Source of the DNA: Centroberyx gerrardi
Taxonomy: Eukaryota; Chordata; Actinopteri; Beryciformes; Berycidae
Assembly: GCF_048128805.1 (NCBI RefSeq)
Contig: NC_136016.1
Span: 11,708,676-11,772,675 of the forward strand
DNA: 64,000 nucleotides
Direction of reading: 5' to 3'
A model generated the notes under the pieces. It had not been told where the DNA came from. It was given only the letters and a program-made list of their open reading frames with translations, and did not search any database. This document shows, in pieces, positions 23,343 through 37,994 of the stretch (position 1 is its first letter; each line of letters opens with the position of its first letter). The translations under genes and the position numbers were made by a program.

Positions 23343-26300
23343 CGAAATACCTCCAGGGGCTCTAAACATGACAACAAACTCCAGGGAGCCAGGTTTCACA
23401 CTTGATTTGTTACCCAAATTCTATTTGGATACAACTGACACTATTTCTAGTTCTAGTTCTAATACTTCTCTCAAATCCTTTATATTTTATATAACTTCAA
23501 ACATGTATTTTTGTATAGTAATCGCATTTATTCTTTAAAACCACAAGAATTAAGTTGATAATTTAACATCATGCTGTTTATTCTGGCGTCATCCCTTACT
23601 AAACGTTTGCTGGACCTGACCACCAAGATTCATCTGATGGTATAGGGGCAGCAGTTTCAATATTTGCACTGGGTGTTAGGTTTGCACACAGAGTTTCTGC
23701 CCCAGCAGCACTGGCCTGTTGGTGCCCTTTCCCTAAAGCTGAGGTTCACCCAGAGTTCAGCCACAAATGAATTCAGAGTCAATCTGTCAAGACACCAGAA
23801 TGACTTGGAGAAGTCAACTCTAGGTCTCCTACACTTTCTATTTTTGCAGGTAAGTTTTTTTTTAATCTGGAATAAAAAGGATGGGCCTTTTAGTCAAAGC
23901 CTTTTCTATATTCTAGCGTGTGCAATCTAAAAAACTATTTCAGGTTCCAGGCCTCTGAAAAAGCAACTTGCTGGCAAATGGAAATCAGCAGTCATTTGAA
24001 ATACATCTGCATGAGTATGCAGTTCTCTCAAAGCTATATTAATAATTAATACATTTCCACCGAATAGAAGTTACAGTTGAAATACCATACTGCCCATTAC
24101 TGTAAATTAGAAAAGGGCTGAGGAGGTTTGTTACCATGCTTTTCTTTACAAGCCGAAAGCTCTGTCTTCGGATGAGTCACAAGGCCAAGGACTGGGGAGG
24201 CGGCGATAGATATGGTGAATAGTGACAGATCCAACAACAAAGAAGGGGACGGTACTGAAAACAAGTGTGGGACTTCATTCCAGAGGTGTGATCCCTGCCA
24301 TCTATGTAGGTAATACCTCAGAGCTCCCAGCGGGCTCTCCATCTGGAGGTGTCAGAGTCGGTGCTGGAGCCAACGCCGCCGAGACAGATGTTCAACCGGG
24401 GAAGAGGAGGAGGATGTTTTTCACCGTCGGATCAGCGCAGCCCTTTGCCTTCCGCTGGAGAATGTAGGGCAAGGAGAGGAGAGGGGTAGAAAATGGTTAA
24501 TGGACACCGAGGGACTAGCAAGGTGAAAAACAAGCAGAGCCTGGTGCGGGCACGGAAATAATCAACCACGCCATAGCATGAACGCCTGACTGCACAAATA
24601 CGAGGCCTATTAATAGATGCAGCACGGCCAAACTTCTTTCTCCTCAGATACCTTTACACATCTTTAGTCGACCCCCCCTTCTGCACTTTGCTTGAGGTCA
24701 AATCAGTGCTGTTTGTACCCCATGCTGCTTGCAGTTGTTGCAGGCTCTTTTACAAGTCTATTGCCAGGCTCACTTCCTTGGTTTTCTACCAGTTCCTCTG
24801 TCGCATGTCACTCTGCAGGGTCCCGGGGCTTCAAAGGAAAACTGGCTACAGTATTCATGGGATAAGGGGGGGGTTGGTAATCTAAGAGATACCACAGAAG
24901 AGTCATTTTTATTGGCAGATATCAAACACAGTTATTAGGGTTAACACCAGATATCTGTCACATATATGCAGTACGTTGAAATCCTGACAGGAAACAGAGA
25001 TAAACAGAGTAGTAACTGGGTGCATCCATTAAACAGCTGAAGCGTGATAGTGAAATACACCCCCCACCCCCAAAAAACTAATAATGATGGTAACAAAGAC
25101 TATACTTGTGTAGCACTTCTTAAGAAGGTTACAAAGCGCTGTAAAATAAAAGGAACAAAAACAATCAGAAAGTAACTTGTGATTTTTATACTGTAACACA
25201 GAGTTTCAACCATCACAACAATATAATTTCCACAGGGGATGATGAATTCAATTTGTCGCACATCCACCATTACTGTTCAGTGAGGCCTGGTTGAGAAATG
25301 CTGCCTAGTTGTGCATGGCATGCTCCCTTATTCCTTTGTTATGGCAGCGAGGCTCCTTTTAGCCCAGGCTGGGAGTTTCTTGACAACCATCCCCCATCCG
25401 AGTCAGGCTCTATTGGATCTGGAAGCGCCAGCCAACCTGAAGCCCCAGCCTCCTGGGTCCTCCTGCGACTGCATCCGTTCCCCACTCCATCAGCATAGTA
25501 ACTGAGAGAGACAAGTGACTTGGCCAGGGTTAACGTCTTAATACTCCCTGGGATTGCCTCCAGGATCCAAATGGCTACCCCTAATAGTTTTCCTCCTCTG
25601 TGTGCCTGTCAGACCGCCATGGCTGTATGGCGTAAGAAAAACAAGACCAGCTGAGAGGCAGAGTAACGAAGCAGCACAACGAAATAATGAGGGGTGGTGA
25701 GAAAGGAAAGAGCATAACACCCATGAAAGGTTTGGTGTGCGGAACATGGGTAAAGATGCCGGTCGGCAGGGATGCTAGCTGCCTAGACGCTCCTGTGCCG
25801 TGCCTTGGTACTTTGCATGGAGGGGCCGTACACTTGAAATTAAACTGGCTCCTTCCTTAGAGCCCAGGAGGGGAAAACCAGAACTCAATCAGTGTCACGT
25901 CACATGGTTCAAAGCGGCCAATTCGATGCTGCCAGGAGGTTGAGAAATGCAAGGTGACAGTTCATTTTACCAGTGACAGTGTGTCGGTCTCGCTTGCTGG
26001 TTCCCCAGTCAATTCCCAGCGAGCAGTGAAGGTTGAGTGTTGCTTGAGACAGACAGCACCCCCCTCCTCCACCACCGCTCTCTCATCGACCCCGCTCTGC
26101 TTTGTATTCCAATTAACTGGACAGAGGGAGAGGCGGCAATGTGCAGGATCACAAGCACAGGCAGACACATTCTCCTGGCGTCCTTCCAGTCTCTCAATCC
26201 CGGTACTATCAATACCCTGGTGCATTGCTATGCTTCCCTTCTCTTCCCTTCCTCTCCCTTCCCTTCCCTTCCTTTCCCTTCGCTCTCTCCTCAGCTCATG

Positions 26301-27382
26301 ACAAGGGCCAGTTGTTCCAGGGGAATAATTCATAGATTCTTCTTTAACAACTGCCTCTAGGGACAATGTCTCGGTAATGAAAAATAGGTCCCTCTCATAC
26401 ATTCATATATCATGCGTAATAGAGGTATGCAATCACTCAGTCGAGTCAACGGGCTGCTAGCTGTAACTGCTATCCTTAACAGACACCTCAAATAATGCTG
26501 AATTAATATTTTGAAATGGCTCATATATCCTAACATAATACAATTTGAATGATTTTCTATTCAATGCTTTCAGGGTTAACACTGATGAGAGTACAAGCTG
26601 AGGTACCCCCCAAGTCAATGTCTGGCTGACTGAAGGTTGTAGATTTAGTGCAGCGCATTTGCTCTTCTGTCTTTTGTGTCCTCAATCTATCATCACTTTT
26701 TACCTTCGCGGGACCAAAGCCCCCTACACTGACATATGTTTGAGCAATGGGTGGGTTGGGAATACAATGATTCCAATGAAATCCGAAAAGTAAACTACCT
26801 CTTTTTATCTCCTCGAGCAACACAAACATTTACACCAGACCCTTAAGCATCAGGCCAAACACCTTTCCGTCAAGGTTTTCAATATGCTGTGGCGTGTTTA
26901 AATTACGGGGCACATTTGAAGACTTTTGCCCCAACACAAGATATTTGCCATTTGAAAAAAAGTGACACCTATTCTTACAAAATGATTTATGCCTCAAATT
27001 TAAAACAAATGATGGTACTTTTTAAAGGATATAGTCGGTAACTTGAGTGCTTGGACTATATTTTAGAATTACTGAATGAGGCACTTCAGTGATTCGGGTG
27101 ATGATTTTTTTCCAGGATGGATAGATAACGTTTTGGAAGTGAACGCCTCATTTTGAGCAAAAGAAATGCAGGCTGTTGCCTCAAATACAGCACTTCCTAA
27201 ATCTTCTTTTCTAGGTCTAAAATTAAGATACATACATTCTAGTCAGCGATACAAACAGGCAGATTTACAGAGCCTGAAAGACAGGCATGGGTGCTTTACA
27301 ATTCATCCCTACGGTCTGCTAAAAGTCCCTGCCTATTTTGAGAATGCAATGTGGTGTAAAACATGTGTGTGTGTATCCTGTC

Positions 27383-27383
<1 letters not shown>

Positions 27384-27434
<51 letters not shown>
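27384..27434. repeat. CA microsatellite
   Basis: About 25 uninterrupted CA units. Confidence 0.95.
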
Positions 27435-27437
<3 letters not shown>

Positions 27438-28867
27438 CCATGCCCTCAGGTTCCTCCTGACTCTCTCTTCTGGCTCTATCAGATCAGAGAGACCCGCTGT
27501 CCCTCCCCACACCGCAATGCAAATGAAAAGGAATGCGCTGATAAAAGGCCAGATCCTAGAGATGAGAGGGGAGAAGGAGGACAGAGGGAGTGAATGCTAA
27601 AGGGGAGAACCTCTTGGGGAGATGAGAGGTGGCGGAGGAGTCAGTGTTGGTAGTAGCGGGAGATCATAGCCTTGCTCCCCCTCAGCGGCGTTTGATACAG
27701 GGCTTTTGTCGCTCTTTCAGCGGTGTATTGTTGGGTGGTGTAATCCCCGTCGGATTACAAAGGGCTTCCCTTTTCATATGGGGCAGACCCAGCAGGCAGG
27801 TGGCTGGGGCTCTGTGGAGCTGTCAAGGGGAGGGAACCTCTTTTCCAGGGGAGGGGACCCCAGTTCCTCTTACCTTCACAGGGGCTTTTTGCTGGGAGGC
27901 CAGTCAGGCGCAGGTCAACGTGGGGACAATTCTGACATGGGATTCAACTCGCCCTGACCCCGCGGCTTCCTGTAGTGAAGCGACAGGGAAGGAGACCATC
28001 ATGAAATACCACCTAACATGAAATACAGCAAAAATACAAAAAAATTATAGAAATACTATGCATTGAAGGAAAAGTGATGCCGCTGCTACATCCTATTTTG
28101 GGAATTTTTATTAGAAAAATATAAAATAAAATATATGTATATAATAAAATGTAACATTGTTGTGTCATTGTTAATCCAATTTTTTTAATCATTGATGCAT
28201 CTAGCAATTATTTTAAGTTTTACATTTTCCTGTCTTTAGACTAGCTGATAAGCTTGTTATAAAAAGACTAAACCCAATATGCAAATTATCTATTTCCTGT
28301 AAGCCTAACACACACAGAAGCAAGCAGCAGACGCCTGGCTTAATCCAATAATGTGAGGTCAAAGGCAGATGAAAATGGAGGGGTCAAAAGACAGACATGA
28401 CACACGGGCGCGCATACACATGCAAACAGCCTTTTATTTTCTTCCAATTTAGATATTTTTTCAAATGTTGCATTAAGAGCCAATACTGTTAATACCCAGG
28501 CCTGTCATTATGTGAAATATCAATTAATAGACCTAAGTGTGTGTGTGTGTGTGTGTGTGCGTGCTGTGGCCTATGTTATGAAATGGAAATCTCTTCAATT
28601 TTGATTGCAATCTTTGCTAGCTTGAATACCCATATTCCACATTTTAAAAGACAAGAAAAATTTAAAAGAAGTCCAACACAGCATCTTAGTATGGCTTCCC
28701 AGCCCTGAATGTTATTTACTGTGTTTTGTAGGCCTGTATGGGTATGACCAGAGTATTCTGCTGTCGATGTGATTTCCTGATTGAGCTTTGTTCTGTAGAT
28801 GGCATTCCTTGTAGTGTTTCAGTGATAGAGCAATTTCCCACTTCGGGATCAATAATACTTGAAGGCC

Positions 28868-28894
28868 TACTACTACTACTACTACTACTACTAT

Positions 28895-28926
<32 letters not shown>

Positions 28927-28965
28927 TCACTACTACTACTACTACTATTACTACTACTAATACTA
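28868..28965. repeat. CTA trinucleotide repeat
   Basis: About 30 CTA units with two ATC interruptions and an ATTA-containing end. Confidence 0.95.
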
Positions 28966-30099
28966 CTAATATTATTGATGCTATACCTTTGTGGCTGTTG
29001 CAAAGAAAAAGCCCAGTCCAGCCCAACCCATAGCCATTTACCCTACTGGTAATATAGGCCACAATAGGCCAGTGTTACTTATGCTGATGCATTCGCCACT
29101 GCCAAAGCATGATGAACGCCCAATTTACTAATGCTGCATTCAAGTGTTGTCAGGAATATTGTTATTACAGGTTCAGTGCTCATCAAAGACCCAGCAAAGT
29201 GGTACATAGGACTGGGAGAGTATGAAATTTGTATGATGCCCAATTTACCAAGTTGTGCCTTGTTGGGGGCGGAGAGAGTTTTTATGCTTTATCAACAAAG
29301 TGATGTATTTTATGATTAAGCGTTATTGTTTGTCATTCTATGTAATAATTAGTATTGTCGTAGGCTATCTTTCTATTTTCACTCTTTGATTAGGCTACAT
29401 TTTAGCTGTCACGCATACAACAACTTGGCAGATAAAATAATAAAAACATAATTTGCACTATTACCTATTTTCTTCTCTCCATTCAGTATCTCTATGCCAC
29501 TGGATATCTGAAATAAAACAGCTCCCAAAAAACACTTTTATTATAGTCTCATTTTGTTGTTATTTTCGACAAAAAAGTAGGCTACTTGGATGCGGAACAA
29601 GTCGTGCAAGTCCGACTTCCGAACTCGGGAAGTAGGAGTTTAGGAGGAGCACATGGAGGCAGCAACCGTCGTGGGCAAAATGACCTAGTTTACAATTGAA
29701 TACAAGCATTTAAAATATTTTGGTTTTATGTAGAACTTAGTTAGCAAAAGATAAACTTACTCAGAAATAATGTTGTTAAAGAGAGGACGTGGGCCTGCAG
29801 TTTAACTCCTCGCCAGATACAGTGGAAATTAGCCGACAGTACCCATTCCATTTTGTCTGAATGGCAACGGTTACTAGGTAATTTGAGGTAAGCATAGCAC
29901 GTGCTTTAGAACATCTATACAGTGACCTGAAATAGGAAGAGGAGGAAATTAGCAGGAGAAATATGACTGTAGCCTACCATTTCCAGGCTAGCAGGTTGGC
30001 AGTGTGACACGGCCCACCTCTCTCACCAAGTCCGTCGACCTCGTATTTGTAAAACATTAGTTCTGCAGGTAGGCCTATTGGTAAGTTTTATGACTCGGG

Positions 30100-30420
30100 A
30101 TGTAGTGATACAAAATAAAAACTATGGCAAAGTATGGCCTCCAGTTGGTGGTCATATGAGGCTAACAACCACCATTGTAAACAGAAATCTGTTATTTTGC
30201 AGAAAAGCATTGTTATTTTACCCTTAAAATACACTATTTTCATATAGCCTCCAGCAGTTTAATAGCCAACTACTTACGATACATACCATTATGAATGGAA
30301 TTAATGTCATAAAGATTCAGCCTAAAAAGTGGCTAAACTGTCTGCAAATAATGTATGTATGTGAGTAGTAGTATGTGAGTTTAGGTGGGTTTACCCTCTA
30401 CAGCATCCCTCGAGGCCCAT
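30100..30420 (+). repeat. Dispersed repeat, copy B
   Basis: Contains AACAACCACCATTGTAAA, TTTTGCAGAAAAGCATTG, CCCTTAAAATACACTATTT, CATAAAGATTCAGCC and GTTTAGGTGGGTTTACCCTC in the same order as copy A. Boundaries approximate. Confidence 0.6.
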
Positions 30421-32178
30421 ATTAACACGGTTATTATCCTTTAAACCGTTAGCACCACCAACACAATGTGCATTGTCATCTACTTGTTTTTTTTTAAGAA
30501 GAGGTTGGACTTAGGATTGGTCTGTTTGACTCATGGCAGGAGTATCTGAAGACTAGCCTATATTTACTTTAGCCTATAAATACTTGTAAGTTACCGATAT
30601 TAAGGAGTGCAAGGGTTAGGCAAAGGCCTTTATTTGTATAAGTTTAGTCCAATGTGTTTGATTTGATCTGTTACATTCATGTGTGCAATCTAAAAATGTG
30701 GAGCAGCTCTATCCCAGCTAGTCCAGTTCACCAGTCTCTCCATTAGGTCTCAGTCAAATTCTGGTGGCCAAATTTGCACTAACTGAAAAATGCCCCCCAC
30801 AGGCTAGTGGGCTAAAAAAATCCCACTCTTGGTTACAGGAGCACCTGACTGAAACGGGTCTTTCAGTTGGGGGTAAGTGTAGTGAGTGTGTTAGATTAAC
30901 CTTATTGTCCGTATTAAAGGCAGAGGATTATTTTGACTCCTGTGCTTTAACAATGTTTCATTTCTCAGAGGAACAGAAATGCAGCTGCTCCTGTGAGCTG
31001 ATTGATTAATGACAACTGTATACAGGCAGAGTGCTTGGCTCTCTCTGTGCTGTCCTAAAAGCTGTTAGGTTTAAAAGCTGTTAGCTGCAGTGTTTAATTT
31101 CAAAATGACATTTGGATATTATTTCAACTCTTTTAGTTTGGTTAGAAGTTTTCTACAGAGCCCATTTACATATCAGGGGACCCCCTATGGAGTCTTGACC
31201 CCAAGGTTTGGAGACCTTGTTTCAGCTGAAGTAACTCCTTCGCTGACTGGTACAATTTTTTTTATTTCTTACCCAGGAGACCCGGCTTCAGTCTCATTTG
31301 TTCCACCTCGGACATGAAGGTAATGCTACAGGGGCACTTAAATGTTCTACAATTTTTAATTTCTGTTGTTCAATCCATTGAGGGACAGCTTTCTTTTATA
31401 ATATGATACTTTATTGATGTAGGGACTTCCTTTGCAGTGAAGTCAGTTTTACCAACAACAATCTATGTTATCTATGCCCATTTGGTTATGGGACAAATAC
31501 CCATCCAGATCTATAGGAAGCACAAAAAGAGAGGCAGAAATGTTTGTCATTTAAAGACTATGCTTATTTACTTGAAGAGTCAACAGCCAACAATCACACC
31601 CAAAGTTTCAACACTAGTCTTCTTTAGGTGTGTGGTGTTGATTTTGGGATTTATTTCAAAAATCTGCATGTATTTTTGGCAGTGCAGCCTTGTAGTACAC
31701 TTATTGCCATCCTTATCGCAGGCAGTTTTGCTTATCTCCGTTGCTGCTAAAAGTTGGCTATGTACAGGATCATGGCCCCTACTCAGGCTTGGTGTGTGAC
31801 CCTGATAGGTCAGGCAGTGATGTTTTCTCCCTGTCAGTCAGCCTTGACTGAGAAACCCAAGCATTGAGGAAGTTGTCATCTTTGCACCTGCTCCACCCCA
31901 TTTTGTGCAAATCTCGATGCATGCACGGAAGTTGAGTTTCAGAGGAATAGGACACAGGTGGTTAGATGCTGCTGTGGGAGTTTGTCTGTGTGCCAGGCTC
32001 CCATTTCTGTCATAGAGCTGTGACAGTATGACAGAGGCTTGGTTTGTGTAGGCTGCTTTGTGAAGTACGACTGCTTCATGAAAGAGCAAAGTGTGCAGAG
32101 GCCGAAATAAAAGAGCCTGGAGAAGTCTGAAAAGTCAGGGAACCAAAGCGCTTGGAATCGGACAGGTGAAAATTAAAA

Positions 32179-34649
32179 ATGGGGACGATCTCAGGGGACA
32201 TCAGGAGGCTTTTGGAAGGTAATGTTGGTATTTTTTCCTCTTAATAATGCTTGTTTGTTACACTGTTGTGTTGTTAAATCATGTTATTAAAATATAGTAA
32301 TGAAATATATCAGTGTAACTACAGTATAAGGAGGCATGTATCATAACTGTATATGAAATGTAAAAGAGAGACAGAGAGACATGATTCTACCGGTAGTGTA
32401 CATATTGTCAGTTAAGAGAACATAAATTAGCAACTTAAAAAAATCATGAACTGTCACATTTTTCATTATTCAATGGCCCTGAAAATACTCACATCTCCTG
32501 TAACCTCATGCTGTACAAATGCGAGACCATTCTCCATATGAGACCATTCTTCTTCCAGAGAACATACGAGAAAACCATATTTTCATAGATTGGCATCTCA
32601 TTTACCCTGGTCTCGTAACACAAACCGTTTCCCCACACAGCGGCAGTCTGGCATTTACTACATTTGCATGCATTGCCAGGCTAGCAAAGCTAGGCCTTTG
32701 GATCAACATTTGCATGTGTGCATTTGTGTAATGTAAGAATTAGGAAATAAAGAAATTGAATCCGATAACAATGTGGACCATCCTGTTTTGCCTGCAGCAT
32801 CATGAAGATAGGTTTAACATTGGTCTGGAATATTCCTATGACTTGAAATCAAGTTTGCAATTCAATGCCATGGTGAACGTTGGTCCTAGTATGTCGATCG
32901 CAAGTTCTTGCTCTCTATATTTGACCATGTAATGTTCATGAGTAGATCCTGGTTTCTTATTTGTGGGTCAAGAGATAAGGCCGACTTCTCCTGGATCCCC
33001 ACTTGACAAGAGTAGCTATATGTTTTCAGTAGACTGGTCCAGGAAGTGATCTAGTGGTAAAATTATAAGGCGGTTAAACCATGTGCTTCCGTTGGTGTTT
33101 ACCGTTATACAAACAACCAGAAATATACAAAAAAGGCTAGGCTGTTTGAAAGAGTCAATTTTCATGTAATTTACAGCCGCGAGACTCTATTTCATCTAAT
33201 GTATTCTATGAATTTGCATTATAATGATATTTATGAGCTTTAAATGGTGGCTTAGCCCCATTTCACAGATAAAAATGTAGGTAAACTGAGTTTAGTTGGG
33301 TTTACCCTCCACTATACCCCTGGTTGACACATTTCTCAAATGTTGCTCAGAAAACAACAAGATTTCCGGCCTTTATGGGCTTAATACCTTAATCATGCCA
33401 CATACCCTTCATATTGTAAGACAGTGGTTCTCAAACCTTTTTGACTTTTGAACCTAAAAACAAAGGCCTGCCATTTTGTGGCCATCAGATCCGGGGAAGC
33501 GCAAGATGAATGGCCATCTGCAACACCAAATTATACATTTTATCTTGATTAATAATTAAAGGATGCATGGAGGGTTCAAATATCCATTATTTGACAAAGA
33601 TTATAAACCTGATAACATATTTGTATGTTAGGAATATAATTCTTCACATTCTTTAAATCATTTTCTGTCCCCCTCAGAATCATGTCCTGACCCTCAGGTT
33701 GAGAACCACTGCCTGAAAAGACAAGTCCTCCAAAACACGTCAGGTTTGCCATGCTGACAGTGTTTTCTGTTCCCCTCAGACTGCGAGCTGTTTGTATCGG
33801 ACATCCTGCAGGATGAGAACCTCAGTAAACATGCCAGAGAGACGCGGGACGTCTTGCTGAATAACTTCAGGGTGGTCCACAATAGGTAGGATTTCACCTC
33901 TGGAAGCAGTGGACCGGCACTAAATCAATGTGTAGAAATGGGCAGAAGAGGTTACTTTACTGCTGAAGTGTCACACTATAATTTTCCTGACACCATTATC
34001 CAACTTTTTGCTTTCTATACCACTTACGAACTCAATTGTTGCTTTAATTGCTTTAATCACAGTTCGTTACATTACATTACATGGAAGGAACTCATTTAAC
34101 CTAATGGCGTCACCTTAGAGACTTATGCTTGCAGGAATTGTATTTTCAACTGAAATTGAAACATACTTGCTCATATCTATTGTGCCTAAGTTTTTAATGG
34201 TCTTAAAAAATAATCCCTACAATTATGATAATTCAATCCTGTTATCTAACTTGATTTTTCAAGCTTGATGAACAGTTGATGAAACCAAAAACAAGACGCT
34301 GTTGTGTCAAGTGTGATGGCTTATTCCGGAAACAACCATCTCCTCTGCTATTGTCTGCATTGCACGATAACGTTAGCGTGTTCTAGAGAAAACTTGTGGT
34401 TTAGTGGTCTTCAGTGCAGGAAACCATTACTAAATAGAAGCAATGCTGCAGCTGAGTGATCTCCAATCTGAAAGCCTAAAGCACAAAAAAGACATGTTCT
34501 GTTGCATTTCAGTGCAAAAGAGTTTGATTTATGTTCACTTTGACTTCACAGAAATCCTCAGGAATTCCCCCTCCGATGTAAGTAGTCATACTCTGAAGTA
34601 ATTACATCATGTATCATATATGTATCTATACTGACTGAGTTTACTTCAG

Positions 34650-34690
<41 letters not shown>

Positions 34691-37686
34691 CGTGCGTGTG
34701 TGTGTGTGTAAAAATACCCTGACAGACTTAAATGCACAAATCAGTGAAGGGTTTATCATGTATTGCTGAAAATTATATCTATCCCATGTTTTGCTTTACT
34801 TACTCACTTGCCTTCTCTCTCTGTCTCTCTCTTGCATGCACACACACACACACACACTCAGCTGACTCCAGGCAGGAAGACAGTTCTGATGACAACCAGA
34901 GTTCCAGTCTGGGTCGCTCGGCCCCTTCAGATGACGCCTCAGTAGCCTCTGACTACCAGGACGAAGGAGCTCCTGAGTGTAAGTAAACAATAGGCCTGAT
35001 TCTGTGTGTGTGTGTGTGTGTGTGGGAGTGAAAGAGAGAGAGAGGCACTGTGTGTGTGTGTGTGTGTATGTTCTTAAGCTAGTTTATTCTCACAATCCTG
35101 AGTCAAAAAAGGCCTTGTTCTGTGTGTGGCAAAGCAGCACTGATGGCATTTTCTACACATCATCAATTTAAAAAAAAGAAGAAACTTGGCCTCTAGCAGG
35201 AGTGTATTCACACACACACACACTGTAGAGTGTATGTGAATGTGGTAGCGTATTAGTGCAGTGACATTTGGCTCATGCCATCCAGGCTAACCAAGGACAA
35301 GGGGGTGAAATGTTAGCCCTGAGAGTGAACGTAACATATACGCCTATATTATCCTCAGGAACATGTGTTGTGTTTCTGCTGTGAGACTGCGGTGCGCTAG
35401 TTAAAGCAGAGGAGGAATCCTACACCAACTAGGAGGCGGTGAAAAGGAGGAGTCGATGTCACAGGAGACAGTGTGGCATTGCTGTAAGATAACTACACAA
35501 TGGCAGCTTTTTACACACTGTATCCATGACATGGTGCTTCTTCCCTGACTCACCTGCACGTTGCCTCAGGATGTGCGGGTGTACTTTTATTTTTATTTTT
35601 TTATTACAAGTCATCCTCTTAATATGAAAAACAGACCAGATTGGTGAGATTCCTCCCTGTGCCGGCCTGCTGCCTCAATGTCCGAGTCCGGTGACATCAG
35701 TGACTCCTCCCTCTCGTCTCCCGCTCGGCCAGTGTGCAGGTAGGGCGCCCTGATGCTTGAGAGGGAGTTGGTGGTTCACACAGAGCTGATTGGTAACCTA
35801 GAGCTCCCTCCAGTGGCGAGTCTTTGGTCCTGGTCTCTCCCATGGTCTCTCCCCCTTGGAGCTGTGTGGACGGTGGGAGGCATGGAGGCGGCCCACACAG
35901 AGAGAAGGCATTGTAGCTGCAGGCTAATGAAGTGATTGATTGACCCGAAGCCCCTCTATTCTTTCACAACCGGGTTTGAAATACAACACTGTACCTGAGG
36001 GGCCATGTGTGTTCCATCCCTCTCTCCCTTTATCAATCTTTCTCTCTATCTTCCTTTCTCGGACTTACCCTCCCTCTCGCTCAGACTTTTTGTATTTCTG
36101 ACTCTATGCGACAGTTAATAGCCCTTGACGTGACATGCCGCAGGTGGGCATTATTGACTCGGGTGCCTCAGGTGCCCATCTCTACCCTGTACTCTTCTTT
36201 TTTTTGTTTTTTTTGTTCCTCACCTTAGGTAGGGATGAAACCATGTGGAATTGTTCAGTCAGAAAGGAAATATTGTGTTGTGGTTCGCAGTAATTTTGTG
36301 GTACCGGTAGTTAATGCCAGCTGGATGTAGTCAAAAATTATACCCTTATTTGGAATAGGCTTAATGAACTCTTCCGTCCTCTGAATAACTGCAGTCTGTC
36401 TCTGCAACTTGGGAAAAGAGAATCAACTGAACATGGCAGATGGTAGGAAGATAGACCACAAGACAATGATAATTCATTTTTAGGATTTTTGCAATTCAGA
36501 GTACACACCAGAAACTACATGCTTGTGGCACGATTCCTCTGGGGGGAAAAAGAAAATCAAGCTATAAAAAGGTTAAAAGTATCCCTTGAGGCTATTATTC
36601 CTATGATGGTAACGTGTCCAACTACCGGGTAAGCCTTCTGTTACCGTGGTAATGCGATAGTTATTACAGCTTGAACCTGGTGTCATGCTATTGTTGGTGT
36701 AAAATGTGAGAAATAGCCGAGTATGTAAATTGTGGATAATACAAAGCAGTATCACCAAATGTTATTTTTCTTTTCTTAGCGTTTTGCTTTGAATATCAAT
36801 TGAAATTGCACGATCATCCACTGATGCCCTGACACAAAATACCACATTTTAAAAATAGGCATTTTATAAATAGATCAATATTCATAACATTTCATTTTGT
36901 AAGAAAGATTTGCACATTACAGCCCCCTGTGTTTTTTTTTGCTGGTGACTACGACCATGTTAGCGTGGTGAATGGCCTGTGTCCTCACTAAAGGGCATGT
37001 GGAGTTCATAGTTCATTTTCTGTTCACTGCCAGTTGAAAGAGGTGGCTCCACACGTTTCTGCTGGGCGGTCCGTTTCAAGGGAAGAGGGGGTGTTCGTGG
37101 AAAATAATGACATGACCACCTAATGAAATCAGTGACATTTTAGCAGGAACAATTATCCATGGCTGCAGTTTGGTTTTATTGAATTTTGTTTTGTGACTCC
37201 TTTCCTGCAGGAATCGGCAGAATACCTTTGTTGTGAAAGCTGAGGATAATTTTGTGATTTAGAGAACAGCGGTAGGAAAACGGTAGCAAATGGGAGTTTT
37301 CTCTCTCAACTCTGATTGTATCTTTTTATTCGACTCTACTGTACACAATAGAGACTTTGTGACTTGGAGGAGGTATTATCCATGGTAATCGACTGCCTGC
37401 CTCGGCTTCTCCGCTCTCTGTTCTCTAACCAGAGAGTGAGTGAGTGTGAAGTCGATGGCTGCTTTTACACACAGGAGGAGCCTGCGCCGTTTGATTAGAT
37501 GCGGTGGCCTGTTGTCTCCAGCGGACTGGGTGACACCAGATTTGTAATGGCTGACAGGAACAGATGGAGCCTCCATTGTTAGCCTGGGTGTCTGCATGGT
37601 AATGTGAACTGAGTTTCACCCGCCGACCGCACCGGTGACCTGACCGCGCCTGCAGCCTCACCCCAGCCTCGTCTGCCCCCTTCAGC

Positions 37687-37739
<53 letters not shown>

Positions 37740-37921
37740 GCTATTTGGGGCATGCACACACACACACCCCCACACACGCACGCAGAAATCTTCTCTCTCT
37801 CTCTCTCTCTCTCTCCCTCCCTCCCTCTCACACTCTGTCTCCTTCCATCTCTCTTCCACAAACAAACAGATGTGTGCACAAAATTCTTATTTCTCTCTCT
37901 GACACGTACAAAATCTCTCTT

Positions 37922-37994
<73 letters not shown>

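Larger units (their letters stand above)
23343..32178. other. hoxb1b-skap1 intergenic region
   Basis: Nearly 9 kb without a supportable exon. It contains CA (27384-27434), GT (28536-28560) and CTA (28868-28965) microsatellites, a degenerate dispersed repeat (30100-30420) and a short element at about 25080-25160 (GTGTAGCACTT...CAAAGCGCTGTAAA) typical of old fish retroposon tails. The position suggests long-range enhancers, but I cannot mark any except the DR2 element at its start. Confidence 0.7.

Noticed and set aside
25952-25964. AGGTGA-C-AGTTCA, a DR1-like pair
   Set aside because: DR1 spacing is not the usual Hox RARE type and single matches like this arise by chance in 64 kb.
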